This document shows positions 26,896-36,142 of a DNA stretch of 64,000 nucleotides, piece after piece. A model generated the notes under the pieces. That model was given only the letters and a program-made list of their open reading frames with translations. It ran no database searches and was not told the DNA's origin. The stretch spans positions 1,984,001 through 2,048,000 of the forward strand of contig CAWIMC010000001.1 in the NCBI GenBank assembly GCA_963837005.1, given 5' to 3'. Both the position numbers and the translations under genes were made by a program. Within the stretch, counting starts at the first letter, position 1. Each line of letters opens with the position of its first letter. This DNA is from CALDTK01 sp963837005. Its GTDB lineage: Bacteria; Bacteroidota; Bacteroidia; Chitinophagales; Saprospiraceae.

Positions 26896-29800
26896 CTACT
26901 CCATTGCCCCGTACACCGCCGACTGCAGCCTCGGCCGATACTTATCCTTATGCCACCCATTCCGCGACATCCGTGGGTACGTCCGGTTCGCCAACACGAT
27001 AAAGAGGATACCCGTCTCCGGGTCCGCCCACATCGCCGTCCCCGTAAAACCCAGGTGCCCGAAGGTTTTGGCGGAAGCTAGCTCACTGACGTTGCTCGAC
27101 CCGCGACTCGACACCTCAGCCATGTCCCAGCCCAGCCCCCGTCGCGTACTGGCCGGGTGCCGCGTTGTAAAGAGCCGTACGGTCTCCGGCTTGAAGTAGC
27201 GCCGACCGCCATAGAAGCCGTCGTTGAGCATCATCTGCGCGATGACCGCGAGGTCGCCCGCACTGCTGAAGAGCCCAGCATGGCCACTCACCCCACCCAA
27301 CATCGCCGACCCCATGTCGTGCACGTAGCCCTGCACCCGACTCTGCCGCCAGTAGTCGTCGTCCTCGCTCGGGGGCGTGAAGTTGGCCGTCATTCGCTTC
27401 ATTGGCGAGAAGCCCGTTGTGCGCAGGCCCATCGGGCGGTAGAACTCCCGCTCGGCGTACACGTCAACTGCCAGCCCAGTCTTTTCCTTGACCAACTCAG
27501 CCATTATGTAAAACCCGAGGTCAGAGTACTTATAGCCCTTACCCGGCAGCAACTCAGAGGTCGCGATCTCAGCCAGCATAGTGTCCCGGTAGCTGTCCAA
27601 GATGTACATCCGGTCGGCGACCTGGGTCGCATAACCGGCCGTTGAACTCGAACTGTAAAGCCCGGCGACGAGCGCCTTCTTGCCGCTCTCGTCCCGCGCA
27701 ACGGTCTTCTCGAAAAATGGGATCCACGCCTGGAGCCGAGCCTGGTGGGCGATGATGTCTTGGATGATGAGGTCGGACTTGTTGGTGTTGGCGAGCCACG
27801 GAAGGTGTTTGCCGATGGGGTCGTAGACGCTGATAAGGCCTCGTTCGTGCAGGCGCATGACGCTAATCGTGGTCGCCGCCACTTTCGTGATACTCGCCAG
27901 GTCGTAGACGGTGTTGACATCGACGCGCTCGGCGTTCGGCTCGTAGGTAAACTTGCCAAACGCCTTGAGGTAGCCGACCTGCCCGTTGTGGGCTGCGAGC
28001 ACGACGCCGCCCGGGGTAGCCCTGTTGGCGACGGCCTGGTTCATGAGGCGATCGATCTCGGGCAGGCGGCTTTCGCCAAAACCCGCATTCCCAGGTTCGC
28101 TGTACAGCAGCCGGTAAGTAGCTGCCGTCTGTACGCCAGTCCCCACCGCAAACCCCGGCCGTGCCGACACCGGTAGCGTCCCCGTAGCCGCTACCGCACC
28201 GTAGATCACCTCGGCGGCAGCCTTGTGCGCGAGAGGTACGTCTTCGTAGGCAACGAGTAGGGCTCCGAGGTCAGCCAGGTCGCTAAGCGCGTAAGGCGTT
28301 CCGAAGACCACCAAGGTGAGCTCGGTTTTCTTGCTGATGCCTCGCAGCAGTCGCAAGTACTCTGGCCGCAGGCCATAGTTGTCGCCAGCGCGCCAGGTAA
28401 GGTCGTGGAGGCCGACCAGCACCCGGTCGTAGCCGCCGAGCTCCCCGGTCCATCGATCCACGGCTGTGGTCGTAAGGTCTTTGCCGATGATGAGCTGGCT
28501 TACGAGGGCGTAGCGGGCCACTGAGCGTTGCCAGTCGGTGAGCTTGTCGGTGCCGAGCGAGATTACTGCCGTGCGTCCCTTGTCTACGTCGATGATCGGC
28601 AGGGCATCCTTTCTTGCAGACACGATGGTGGTGGCCGCTCGGTAGACGCGTTCGCTGAGGGCTGCGATCCGCGGGGCGTCGACTTCGGTTTGAATATTCA
28701 CTTCGCTGATCGGCGCATAACTCCCCAGGCCGGCTTTGTACTTGGCCGCGAGGATGCGCCGCACGGAGGCGTCAACGCGTTTTGCCGAAAGGCGCTTGTC
28801 TATGAGGGCTAGCTGTAGCGCGGCGATGCCCGCCGGGATATTTGCCGGAACGACGAGTAGGTCGTTGCCCGCCAAGAGGGCCTCTACGGCAAGTACGTCG
28901 TCGCCGAAGTGCTTTGTGACGCCCTTCATGTCTAGACCGTCGGTCAGGACGAGGCCTTGGTACTTCCAGCGTTTCCGCAAAACGCCCTCCGTGATCGCGG
29001 CGCTCAGGCTTGCAGGACGGTTGTTGCGCTTGTCGAAGCTCGGCACGGCTAGGTGACCGGTCATAATTCCCGCGACCTGGTCCTGCGCCAGCATCCGAAA
29101 CGGCACTAGTTCGACCGTGTCGAGGGCGCGGGCTGACTTTTGCACTACCGGCAAGTCCACGTGCGAGTCCACGCCCGTATCGCCGTGGCCGGGGTAGTGC
29201 TTCGCGACGGCCAGCACACCTGCATCTGCGAGCCCGCGTGCATAGGCCATCCCGAGGCTTCCGACCCGCGTCGGCATCTCCCCGAAAGACCGCTTACCGA
29301 TCACGGGATTGGCCGGGTTTGAGTTGAGATCGACGACCGGCGCAAAGCTCATGTGTACGCCGAGGCGCTTGAGTTGCCGGCCCGTCTCCCGGCCGATCTC
29401 GCGCGTAAGGCCGAGGTCGTTGGCCGCGCCAATCGTGATCTGGTAAGGCAGTCGCCGCACCTGGTCCCCGAAGCGCATCGCCGCGCCCCACTCAGCGTCC
29501 ATACTCACGAGCAAGGGGGTTTTGGCGGAAGCCATCTGTAGAGCATTCGTCCAACGCACCTGTGCCTCTGGGCTGCCACTGAAAAAGCACAGTCCGCCGA
29601 CGTGGTACTCGCTCACGAGCTGCTGCGCAGCCTCCAGACTTCCGCGAGAGCCATCGCTGTGGACGCGGGCCACGAAGAGTTGTCCGAGGCGCTCAGGCAT
29701 GGACATACCTGCGAGTTGGGCCTCGACCCAGGCCTCTCCCTCCGGCCCGATGCCGACTGGCGCGCTGGTAGCATCGGCCAGAGGCGTAAGTTCGTAGGTA

Positions 29801-29946
29801 GTGTCGACGGAAACGGCGGGTACGTTACTCACGGGCGCGAACGCAACGGGCGCGGCCGCGAGAGTAAAGGTCGGATTGTCGCTAGAGTGCGCGGCGAGCG
29901 CGAGGACGAGGGAGAGCCCGAGGGCCAGGAGTTGCTTGGATTTCAT
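26896..29946 (-). CDS. GH3 N-acetylhexosaminidase-beta-lactamase fusion
   Basis: 1016 residues with signal peptide. Residues about 75-420 form a GH3 (NagZ-like) barrel with the KH...D signature AKHYPGHGDTGVDSH. Residues about 440-570 form the GH3 C-terminal sandwich. Residues about 610-1016 form a class C beta-lactamase/serine hydrolase domain with SxxK motif LASITK and KYSDLG as the Tyr motif. Such fusions are known in Bacteroidota and combine muropeptide sugar cleavage with a penicillin-binding-type fold, which suggests cell-wall recycling. ATG 29946 begins the signal peptide; upstream residues are unconvincing. Five T4-hairpin elements lie inside. Confidence 0.92.
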   Translation of the reverse strand: MKSKQLLALGLSLVLALAAHSSDNPTFTLAAAPVAFAPVSNVPAVSVDTTYELTPLADATSAPVGIGPEGEAWVEAQLAGMSMPERLGQLFVARVHSDGSRGSLEAAQQLVSEYHVGGLCFFSGSPEAQVRWTNALQMASAKTPLLVSMDAEWGAAMRFGDQVRRLPYQITIGAANDLGLTREIGRETGRQLKRLGVHMSFAPVVDLNSNPANPVIGKRSFGEMPTRVGSLGMAYARGLADAGVLAVAKHYPGHGDTGVDSHVDLPVVQKSARALDTVELVPFRMLAQDQVAGIMTGHLAVPSFDKRNNRPASLSAAITEGVLRKRWKYQGLVLTDGLDMKGVTKHFGDDVLAVEALLAGNDLLVVPANIPAGIAALQLALIDKRLSAKRVDASVRRILAAKYKAGLGSYAPISEVNIQTEVDAPRIAALSERVYRAATTIVSARKDALPIIDVDKGRTAVISLGTDKLTDWQRSVARYALVSQLIIGKDLTTTAVDRWTGELGGYDRVLVGLHDLTWRAGDNYGLRPEYLRLLRGISKKTELTLVVFGTPYALSDLADLGALLVAYEDVPLAHKAAAEVIYGAVAATGTLPVSARPGFAVGTGVQTAATYRLLYSEPGNAGFGESRLPEIDRLMNQAVANRATPGGVVLAAHNGQVGYLKAFGKFTYEPNAERVDVNTVYDLASITKVAATTISVMRLHERGLISVYDPIGKHLPWLANTNKSDLIIQDIIAHQARLQAWIPFFEKTVARDESGKKALVAGLYSSSSTAGYATQVADRMYILDSYRDTMLAEIATSELLPGKGYKYSDLGFYIMAELVKEKTGLAVDVYAEREFYRPMGLRTTGFSPMKRMTANFTPPSEDDDYWRQSRVQGYVHDMGSAMLGGVSGHAGLFSSAGDLAVIAQMMLNDGFYGGRRYFKPETVRLFTTRHPASTRRGLGWDMAEVSSRGSSNVSELASAKTFGHLGFTGTAMWADPETGILFIVLANRTYPRMSRNGWHKDKYRPRLQSAVYGAME

Positions 29947-30049
29947 ATGTGCGGCTACCTGCGCCTGAATAAACGGCAAGAAACGCGACTTCCAGTAGCC
30001 GGGGGCTGTCAATCCTACGTGAAGGGGTCTGCCACCTCCCACCCCCGCA

Positions 30050-30586
30050 CTAAAAGCTGTTGCGCCACATCATGCTCTCCACCGGGCGGTCGGTGCGCTC
30101 GTTGTACTTGGCGCTCTTCTTCCGGTTGTAGTAGTTCTCGATGTCGCCGCTCACCGTAAAGTAGATCAGTTGCCCGACGGGCATCCCGGCGTACACACGC
30201 ACCGGCATCGAGACGCTGATCTCGAGGGTCCAGTAGTTGCAGAAGCCGACGTCGCCCTTGCCGGCCGTGGCGTGGATGTCGATGCCGAGCCGACCGACGC
30301 TCGACTTCCCCTCGAGGAAGGGGACTGTGGCGTGGGTCTCGGTGTACTCGGCCGTCACGCCGAGGTAGAGCCTGCCGGGCTGCAGGACGATGCCCTCCTC
30401 AGGGATGTCGAAGTGGGAGATGGTGTTGTGCTGCCGCGCGTCGAGCACGGCGGCGTCGTACACGGCCAAGGTCGGGCCGAGGTGGACGTCGTAGCTGTTG
30501 GTCCCGAGCTTCGCGCGGTCGAAGGGCTCAATGACGATTTGCCCGGCCTCAATGGCGGTCAGGATTTCGAGGTCGGATAGAATCAT
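30050..30586 (-). CDS. dcd: dCTP deaminase
   Basis: 178 residues opening MILSDLEI, the usual start of the family. It has the signature EGKSSVGRLG, a KLGTNSYDVHLG nucleotide-binding region and a flexible C-terminal tail. It converts dCTP to dUTP for dTMP synthesis in the cytoplasm. Whether it is the mono- or bifunctional type cannot be decided from sequence. An upstream in-frame extension exists but has no family character. A near-match -7 box TTTCTTCG lies 8 nt before the ATG. Confidence 0.95.
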   Translation of the reverse strand: MILSDLEILTAIEAGQIVIEPFDRAKLGTNSYDVHLGPTLAVYDAAVLDARQHNTISHFDIPEEGIVLQPGRLYLGVTAEYTETHATVPFLEGKSSVGRLGIDIHATAGKGDVGFCNYWTLEISVSMPVRVYAGMPVGQLIYFTVSGDIENYYNRKKSAKYNERTDRPVESMMWRNSF

Positions 30587-30644
30587 GCAGCCGCGAAGAA
30601 AACGCACCGCGGCAAGCGCGTACCCTCCGCGCCCATAAAGTTTC

Positions 30645-32117
30645 TTACCGGACGATGAGCTTGCGGGTCGCCGAGCGGCCCTCTGCATCTGTGATTCGCA
30701 CGACCGCCAGACCAGCCGGGACAGCCGACAGATCAACGAGCGCACCGGAAGAGTAGGCAATCGTAGTCCTATTGCGACCGAGGGCATCGAACAGCTCGAG
30801 CCGGTAGATCGCCTCGTCGTGGACATACACGCGCAGTGTAGTGGCGTCCTGTACGTAGGTCCAGTCGGCGGCCTCCGGAATGTGCGTGCCGCTCGTGATT
30901 TGCTGAAAGGTATTGAAGAAGGTAATCATCGCCGAGAGCGCCGGGGCGATGCACTGCGTGTGGCTCAGACCTGGGCCAACATCTCGCGCCTCGGTATCGG
31001 TAGCCCCCGCTGCCTTCATCTCGCGCTCGGCGAAGAGGCTGTTCCGAAAGTTGACCTGGTCGTCGGCGCGGCAGTAAAAGAGCCTCGTAGGGGTCGGGTT
31101 GACGAAGTCGTACGTGTCGTTGTCGCGTAGGGCGACGTTGTAGGGGCCGTCTGGATCGTTACGCAGGGCAGCGACGAACTCAGGGGTGAGGAGTCGCGAG
31201 GGAAAGAAAGTTTCGTTGCCTTCCGTAGCCACGTACAAACGCAGCAACTCCATCGCTAGACCGTCACGCCGCAGACCGCCCATCACCGAGTACTCGTCTC
31301 GAAACCGAGTCACGATCGGGACGTAGGGAGCGCGGAAAATCTTCGTCAAATCATCGTCGAGCTCAGGATACACGGCCTGGTACCCGAGGATCGTGTACGG
31401 CAGGAAGTCGAGGGAGCGGAAGGTTACATCGTTGAGGATCACCGTATCCTTCATCACGTCGCTGACCGAGTAGGGTCCGCTGAGGTGAGCAGCCGCCGTA
31501 ATTTTCGTGTTTGGAAACTCCTCGATGAGTAACTCGTGCAGGGCCATGCTCGCGTGTCCGCCCTGCGAGTACCCTGTGAGGAAAAGCTGCTCATTGACGG
31601 CCTGTGCGTATTCAGGTGCCTGTCGCAAGGCCTGCATCATGCGGACGCCGGCCAGCGCCTCTGAGCGGGCGTGTACGTACGGGTGGAACCCATCTGGATC
31701 CAGGCCCATGTTGAGGTAATCCGGCGCGAGCGTCACGTAGCCGAGGGTCGCAGCGGCCTGCGTAAGGGTCGCCTCCGTGCCACCTTGTGAAGGGACATCG
31801 AACTTGGTCTGCGTCGTGCCGTGCATATAGAACAGGACCGGGTAGCGGCTCACGGTCGCTGTCGGTCGGGCCATGAGTCCGGAGACGGTGTCGATGCCGC
31901 CCTCGAAGTTCTCCATCGTGTAGCGCACGAGGTAATAGTCGGCATCGTAGGAAGGTGAAATCCCGATCCCGAGGCCGAGGAACGCCAGATTGGCGATCAC
32001 CTGTGAGAGAACGCCTTGCTTCTCGATGCTAACGAGGTCTTGCGCCCGTAGATCAGCTTTACCGAAGCCTAATCCGAAAATGACCAGGAGTAAAGCGAGA
32101 CGAGTAGAGATCTTCAT
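30645..32117 (-). CDS. T9SS-exported alpha/beta hydrolase (lipase-like)
   Basis: 490 residues with signal peptide (LALLLVIFGLGFGKADLRAQ). An alpha/beta-hydrolase has its nucleophile elbow in GYSQGGH and an oxyanion region around FYMHGTTQT, resembling secretory-lipase or prolyl-peptidase types. The last about 75 residues form a short type A Por sorting domain (LELFDALGR...VVRITDAEGRSATRKLIV), so it is probably an extracellular or surface enzyme secreted by the type IX system. Substrate is unknown. ATG 32117 starts the signal peptide. Confidence 0.82.
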   Translation of the reverse strand: MKISTRLALLLVIFGLGFGKADLRAQDLVSIEKQGVLSQVIANLAFLGLGIGISPSYDADYYLVRYTMENFEGGIDTVSGLMARPTATVSRYPVLFYMHGTTQTKFDVPSQGGTEATLTQAAATLGYVTLAPDYLNMGLDPDGFHPYVHARSEALAGVRMMQALRQAPEYAQAVNEQLFLTGYSQGGHASMALHELLIEEFPNTKITAAAHLSGPYSVSDVMKDTVILNDVTFRSLDFLPYTILGYQAVYPELDDDLTKIFRAPYVPIVTRFRDEYSVMGGLRRDGLAMELLRLYVATEGNETFFPSRLLTPEFVAALRNDPDGPYNVALRDNDTYDFVNPTPTRLFYCRADDQVNFRNSLFAEREMKAAGATDTEARDVGPGLSHTQCIAPALSAMITFFNTFQQITSGTHIPEAADWTYVQDATTLRVYVHDEAIYRLELFDALGRNRTTIAYSSGALVDLSAVPAGLAVVRITDAEGRSATRKLIVR

Positions 32118-32358
32118 AGGGGTAGAAACTGGAGTGGCGAGAATGCACAAGGTCGGCAAGATTCTTCGATCTTATCGTCGAATTCAGTAAAGTGACATCG
32201 GGAGCCAGGCAAACGTAAGGATCGCCGAGCTGGATTTGTCGCCGGGCATACGGCAAGGTAGGTGATTGCGAAGTGGCAGGGAGGGGGCTGCCTCGCAGCT
32301 GGAGGGGATTGATATCGTCGTTCGTTACTCGGGTACGCCGAGCTTTGAACTGTCGGGC

Positions 32359-33270
32359 CTAGGCCCTCGAGGGGGCACGGTGCCACACACGGATGGTCCG
32401 GTCGTCGCTGCCCGTCACGAGGGCGTCCCCGATCCAGCAACAGGCGTTTACGGAGTGCGCGTGTCCGCCGTCTCGCGCTCCGGTGAGGGCTTTCGCCAAA
32501 ACGAGCTGCGGGTCCGTGTGCCAGAGCCTCGCCTCTCGGTCGCGCCCCGCCGAGGCCAGGAGGCCGTCGCGGTGGAGGGCCAGGGCATTAACGGTAGCTC
32601 CGTGAGCGGCGACGTGCTCGTTTTGCCGATAAGGCGCTACCACCTCCCAACTCCGAATGGCCCCGTCGCGTCCGGCCGTATAAAAGCGGTCTTCTGCGAC
32701 AACGATACTAAAGATCGTGGCGTCGTGTGCGCGCTCCCGTACGTCCACTGTGCGCAAGCTCACGGGATCGACGAAATGCAAATCCCCGGCCGCCGTCCCG
32801 ATCACCAGCAGGCCCGCTTGCGGCAAGTAGCCGATCGAACGGAGCCGCACCGAGTCCACCTGCCGACTGTCGTCAAACGTACCGTCGGCACGGTGCCACC
32901 GCGAGATAGACCCCTCCCCACCGACCGCGAAGACGGCATCCGACGTGGCACAGAGACCGAAGAGCCCATCGCGGTGCAGGTCCCAGCGTCGCGGCAGCGC
33001 TTTCGAGGCGGTGTTGATCCAGTACAGGTCGCCCGTGAGCGTCCCTACCAAAACCTGGCCCTCCTGGTCGCCGGTCAGGGGTAGAAGGCAGAAGATCCGG
33101 TCGTCGATCTGGGCCACCAGCCGCCCGTCGTTGGAGAAGGGCGTGTCCCAGTAGACGAGCATCCCCGCGCCCCCGCCACTCAGTAGCCCCCCACGCCAGG
33201 GGGCCAGCGCGTAGACCGCGGCCGTGTGTCCGGTGAGGACCTGTGGGCGTTGGAAGCGGAGCGTCGACAT
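32359..33270 (-). CDS. WD40 repeat protein
   Basis: 303 residues with about seven WD40-type blades, for example VLTGHTAAVYALAPW, AAHGATVNALALHRDGLLAS and DALVTGSDDRTIRVW. There is no signal peptide, so it is a cytoplasmic scaffold with unknown partner. ATG 33270 gives MSTLRFQRPQVLTGH, which starts blade one; the open frame continues upstream but is antisense to the PPTase gene. It is divergent from the PPTase gene with 42 bp between starts. Confidence 0.85.
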   Translation of the reverse strand: MSTLRFQRPQVLTGHTAAVYALAPWRGGLLSGGGAGMLVYWDTPFSNDGRLVAQIDDRIFCLLPLTGDQEGQVLVGTLTGDLYWINTASKALPRRWDLHRDGLFGLCATSDAVFAVGGEGSISRWHRADGTFDDSRQVDSVRLRSIGYLPQAGLLVIGTAAGDLHFVDPVSLRTVDVRERAHDATIFSIVVAEDRFYTAGRDGAIRSWEVVAPYRQNEHVAAHGATVNALALHRDGLLASAGRDREARLWHTDPQLVLAKALTGARDGGHAHSVNACCWIGDALVTGSDDRTIRVWHRAPSRA

Positions 33271-33312
33271 AACAGCGGCGAAGATGCAAAACGCCGGGCC
33301 TGAGTACCGACC

Positions 33313-33990
33313 TTGCCCCTCGTGCCCGCACTTCAATTCGACAGCTATCCCAATGGTGCCCACAGCGTGGTCTGGGAGAGCACTGAACCGAAGGACGTGC
33401 TGCTCGCCGCGCTCCCGCCCGCCTGGCGTGAGCGTCTCCCAAACCACGATGCTCGCCGACGCGAAACCCTTGGTGCCAGGCGCGCCCTCCTCGCGCTCGA
33501 CCCAGACCTCGCCACCCACCGACTTACCAAAAACGAATATGGCAAGCCGTACTTCGCCACTGCCTCCGACCAAGCCTCCAGCTTCCCATACCACCCAACG
33601 CCTCACTTCTCCCTCTCCCACAGCCATGGTCACGCCGCGGCGCTGCTGTCGCCCACTGCCTGCGGCATTGACCTCCAGCGCCGCGTCGGGAAGATCGTAC
33701 GGCTTCGCAGTAAGTTCGAGCGCCCCGACGAGCGGGCCTTCGTCACGACACACGCCGACGAGGTGGCTGCGCTCCACGTACTTTGGGGGGCGAAGGAGTC
33801 GCTGTTTAAGCTCTGGGGACGTCGACAGATCGACTGGCACGATCACCTCATTGTACACGCCTTTGACGCGGCTGCGGCGGCTGGTGACTTTCGCGGGGAA
33901 GTGCGCTGTCGCGGGGCTGTCCTGCACGCTCACCTGTCGTGGCGCTGGGTAGGCGAGTTTTGTCTCGTGGTCGCCATTCACGAACCGTAA
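33313..33990 (+). CDS. 4'-phosphopantetheinyl transferase superfamily protein
   Basis: 225 residues of the Sfp/HetI type, which loads phosphopantetheine onto acyl- or peptidyl-carrier proteins. Motifs are FSLSHSHGHAA, CGIDLQ (metal-binding Asp) and WGAKESLFKLWG (Glu and Lys of the WxxKEAxxK block). The start is TTG at 33313 or GTG at 33322; there is no ATG. The carrier-protein partner is not in the window. Confidence 0.87.
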   Translation: MPLVPALQFDSYPNGAHSVVWESTEPKDVLLAALPPAWRERLPNHDARRRETLGARRALLALDPDLATHRLTKNEYGKPYFATASDQASSFPYHPTPHFSLSHSHGHAAALLSPTACGIDLQRRVGKIVRLRSKFERPDERAFVTTHADEVAALHVLWGAKESLFKLWGRRQIDWHDHLIVHAFDAAAAAGDFRGEVRCRGAVLHAHLSWRWVGEFCLVVAIHEP

Positions 33991-34023
33991 ACGAGCAAGT
34001 GTCCAACCGTGGGGCGAGCGGGT

Positions 34024-34038
34024 GCGTTTCCGCCAAAA
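34024..34038 (-). repeat. Intergenic T4-hairpin element before msrA
   Basis: On the minus strand it reads TTTTG then GCG-GAAA-CGC, one base longer than the usual form. It is one of only three copies outside genes, 8 nt before the msrA ATG. Confidence 0.6.
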
Positions 34039-34046
34039 CCTGCTTT

Positions 34047-34742
34047 ATGTCCACCACCATCCTGGCCGTCTCTGCCTTTCTGCTCACCGCACTAGGAGCC
34101 TGCGGCGCAGCCCAGAACAGCAACACAGACGCCAACGCTAACGCCGCTGTCGTGGGTTCTGCCCCGGCAACTGTGGCCCAGCCCGACAAATCACTGAGCG
34201 TCGCCTATCTCGCCGGCGGTTGTTTCTGGTGCACCGAGGCGAGTTTCGAGCGCATCCAAGGCGTACAGGCGGTGGTGAGCGGCTACAGCGGCGGCACCGA
34301 GGAGGATGCCAACTACAAGCGCGTGAGCGCAGGCCTTACCGATCACGCCGAGGCGATTGCCGTCTATTACGACAGCACACAGGTCACCTACCGCCGTCTT
34401 CTCGATGTGTTTTTCGTCGCCCACGACCCGACCACTCTCAACCGCCAAGGTCCCGATGTCGGGCGGCAATACCGCTCGTCGATCTTCTACCAGACCCCGA
34501 CGCAGCAGGTTTTGGCGAAAGCCGTTATCGACAGCGTCAACGCCGCCAAGCGCTACGCCGACCCGATCGTCACCGAAGTCGTCGCCCTCGATGCCTTCTA
34601 CGATGCCGAGGACTACCATCAGGATTACCTGCGTGATCCCAGTAACCCCAACCAGAGCTACGTGCAGAACGTGAGCTGGCCAAAGGTGCGCAAAGTGGAA
34701 AAGGAGTTCAAAGCGATCGTGAAGCCGGAGTACCTGAAGTAA
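34047..34742 (+). CDS. msrA: Peptide-methionine (S)-S-oxide reductase, lipoprotein
   Basis: 231 residues. The first about 20 form a lipoprotein signal (LLTALGAC), so this MsrA is exported. The catalytic motif GGCFWCTE is intact, and EDYHQDYL is the usual C-terminal mark. It repairs oxidised methionine in envelope proteins. No MsrB domain is fused. A T4-hairpin element (34510) encodes VLAKA in place of the family's variable sequence at that helix. Confidence 0.95.
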   Translation: MSTTILAVSAFLLTALGACGAAQNSNTDANANAAVVGSAPATVAQPDKSLSVAYLAGGCFWCTEASFERIQGVQAVVSGYSGGTEEDANYKRVSAGLTDHAEAIAVYYDSTQVTYRRLLDVFFVAHDPTTLNRQGPDVGRQYRSSIFYQTPTQQVLAKAVIDSVNAAKRYADPIVTEVVALDAFYDAEDYHQDYLRDPSNPNQSYVQNVSWPKVRKVEKEFKAIVKPEYLK

Positions 34743-34881
34743 GGCGTGCCTAATGGATGCTGAGCGGGGAGGTCGCTACCGCTACAGGACAACTGAGGGA
34801 AAGTAGTGGGTATAGGAATCAGCTTGCTGCAAACAATTTGTATCAAGTAGACATCTACCTGAACAAATAGACCTACGACTC

Positions 34882-35238
34882 ATGACCATCCAAGCTACCG
34901 AAGCCCCCTTCCTGCCCCTCGGCCCCAACCACGTCACCATCACCGCCGTCGACGAGGACATGCACTCCGAGTACAAGGGCACCCCCTACCTCAACATTCA
35001 CCTCAACAACGACAACGGAAGCCTCGAGCACCGGATGTACCTGTCCGATAAGGCCCAGCAGATCATGGCCGACTTCATCCAGGCGCTCGGGCTCGACCCC
35101 GCCGGCAAGCACGACCCGCAGGATTTCGTCGGGAAAACGCTCATGGTAGACGTCGAGGAGGATACCTATACCGCCCCCGATACCGGCAACGAGCGCACCA
35201 TCCGCCGGGCCGTACACCCGCGCAAAGCGGACGCGTAG
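34882..35238 (+). CDS. Small conserved-looking protein, unknown function
   Basis: 118 residues, starting MTIQATEAPFLPLGPNHV. Predicted beta-rich: a strand pair around residues 15-45 (HVTITAVDED, YLNIHLNNDNG), a helix at 55-70 (AQQIMADFIQALGL) and a closing strand pair (VGKTLMVDVEED). The layout recalls DUF669-like or OB-type nucleic-acid-associated proteins, but I cannot confirm a family. There is no signal peptide. It stands alone between msrA and the PIG-L-like gene. Confidence 0.6.
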   Translation: MTIQATEAPFLPLGPNHVTITAVDEDMHSEYKGTPYLNIHLNNDNGSLEHRMYLSDKAQQIMADFIQALGLDPAGKHDPQDFVGKTLMVDVEEDTYTAPDTGNERTIRRAVHPRKADA

Positions 35239-35323
35239 CCCTCCCCCATCTGGGTTAGCGAGGATTGGAGGGCGGGCCTGAGTAGACGGCGTTTCTTCGC
35301 CATTGCCTCTACCGTACCTGCAA

Positions 35324-36022
35324 ATGCCCACGTCCCTGTTCCTTTCTACTCACCCCGGTGATGCCCTGTTGGGGGCTGGGGCACTCATGGCGAGCCTTCC
35401 GCCGCAGCGGACGTTTCACACCAGCGTGTACGCTGCGCCCTCGATGACTACCGTCGACCGTCGTGGTACGGCAGACCTAGCCCAGGAAAGTGAAGCGCTC
35501 GGGACGCTGGGCGTTCAACACATCGAAGGGACCATCGTCGCGCCCCCCAATGACATCGGCGACACGGAACTACAGACCAAACTCTCGGCCCTGCTTTCGG
35601 CTCACCAACCGAACTATGCGCTGCTCCCGCTCGGCCTCGGTCAACGCAACGGCGACCTCCAGCTCCATGCAATTTGCCTACGCCTCCGACAGCTCTACCC
35701 AGAGGTGCGGTGGCTCCAATACTACGATCAGCCCTTCGTGGGCCTTAACCGTGGAAGGTTCCCGGAACTCGCCTTCGCACGTCGGGTGCAGGGCCTCGCC
35801 GAAGTAGACGATGAGGCAAGTCTCTTCATCTGGAAGGAGGGCGTAGCGAACGGTGGCCTAAGCCCGCTTTCGCGAAAACTCGACGCCAGCGTAGCACTGC
35901 GCTCAGACCTGGATCAGCGCCTTTTTCGCGACCGAGAGTTTGATACCCCTACATCTGATGCCGAGCGGCGGGAGATGCTGACGCGCGTGCTGGGGGCGCG
36001 AGAATGGGTCAGCCTGATGTAG
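35324..36022 (+). CDS. PIG-L deacetylase-like protein, altered active site
   Basis: 232 residues from ATG 35324, with the LmbE/PIG-L fold. The zinc motif of the family (HPDD) reads LSTHPGDALLGAG here, so the catalytic base Asp is replaced by Gly. The second region LPLGLGQRNGDLQLHA keeps one His. The fold is recognisable, but hydrolysis by the usual mechanism is doubtful. Seen: the motif change. Inferred: loss or change of activity. Confidence 0.7.
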   Translation: MPTSLFLSTHPGDALLGAGALMASLPPQRTFHTSVYAAPSMTTVDRRGTADLAQESEALGTLGVQHIEGTIVAPPNDIGDTELQTKLSALLSAHQPNYALLPLGLGQRNGDLQLHAICLRLRQLYPEVRWLQYYDQPFVGLNRGRFPELAFARRVQGLAEVDDEASLFIWKEGVANGGLSPLSRKLDASVALRSDLDQRLFRDREFDTPTSDAERREMLTRVLGAREWVSLM

Positions 36023-36037
36023 GTAGGGTGTAGAGGT

Positions 36038-36062
36038 TTGCTGCCGTACTCGACAGCAGCAA
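36038..36062 (+). terminator. Weak hairpin after the PIG-L-like gene
   Basis: TTGCTGC pairs with GCAGCAA around an 11-nt loop, 15 nt after the stop codon. There is no T-tract, so it may be only a 3' end stabiliser. Confidence 0.25.
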
Positions 36063-36142
36063 CAGCGTATAGCTAGACCAAAAGCACTCGTGTATTCTGT
36101 ACCGAGTCCGCATCTTAAGCAGCGTACCCACTCCCTGCCCTT

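Noticed and set aside
35238..35273. Terminator after the gene at 34882
   Set aside because: GCCCTCC/GGAGGGC pairs, but the loop is 22 nt and no T-tract follows.
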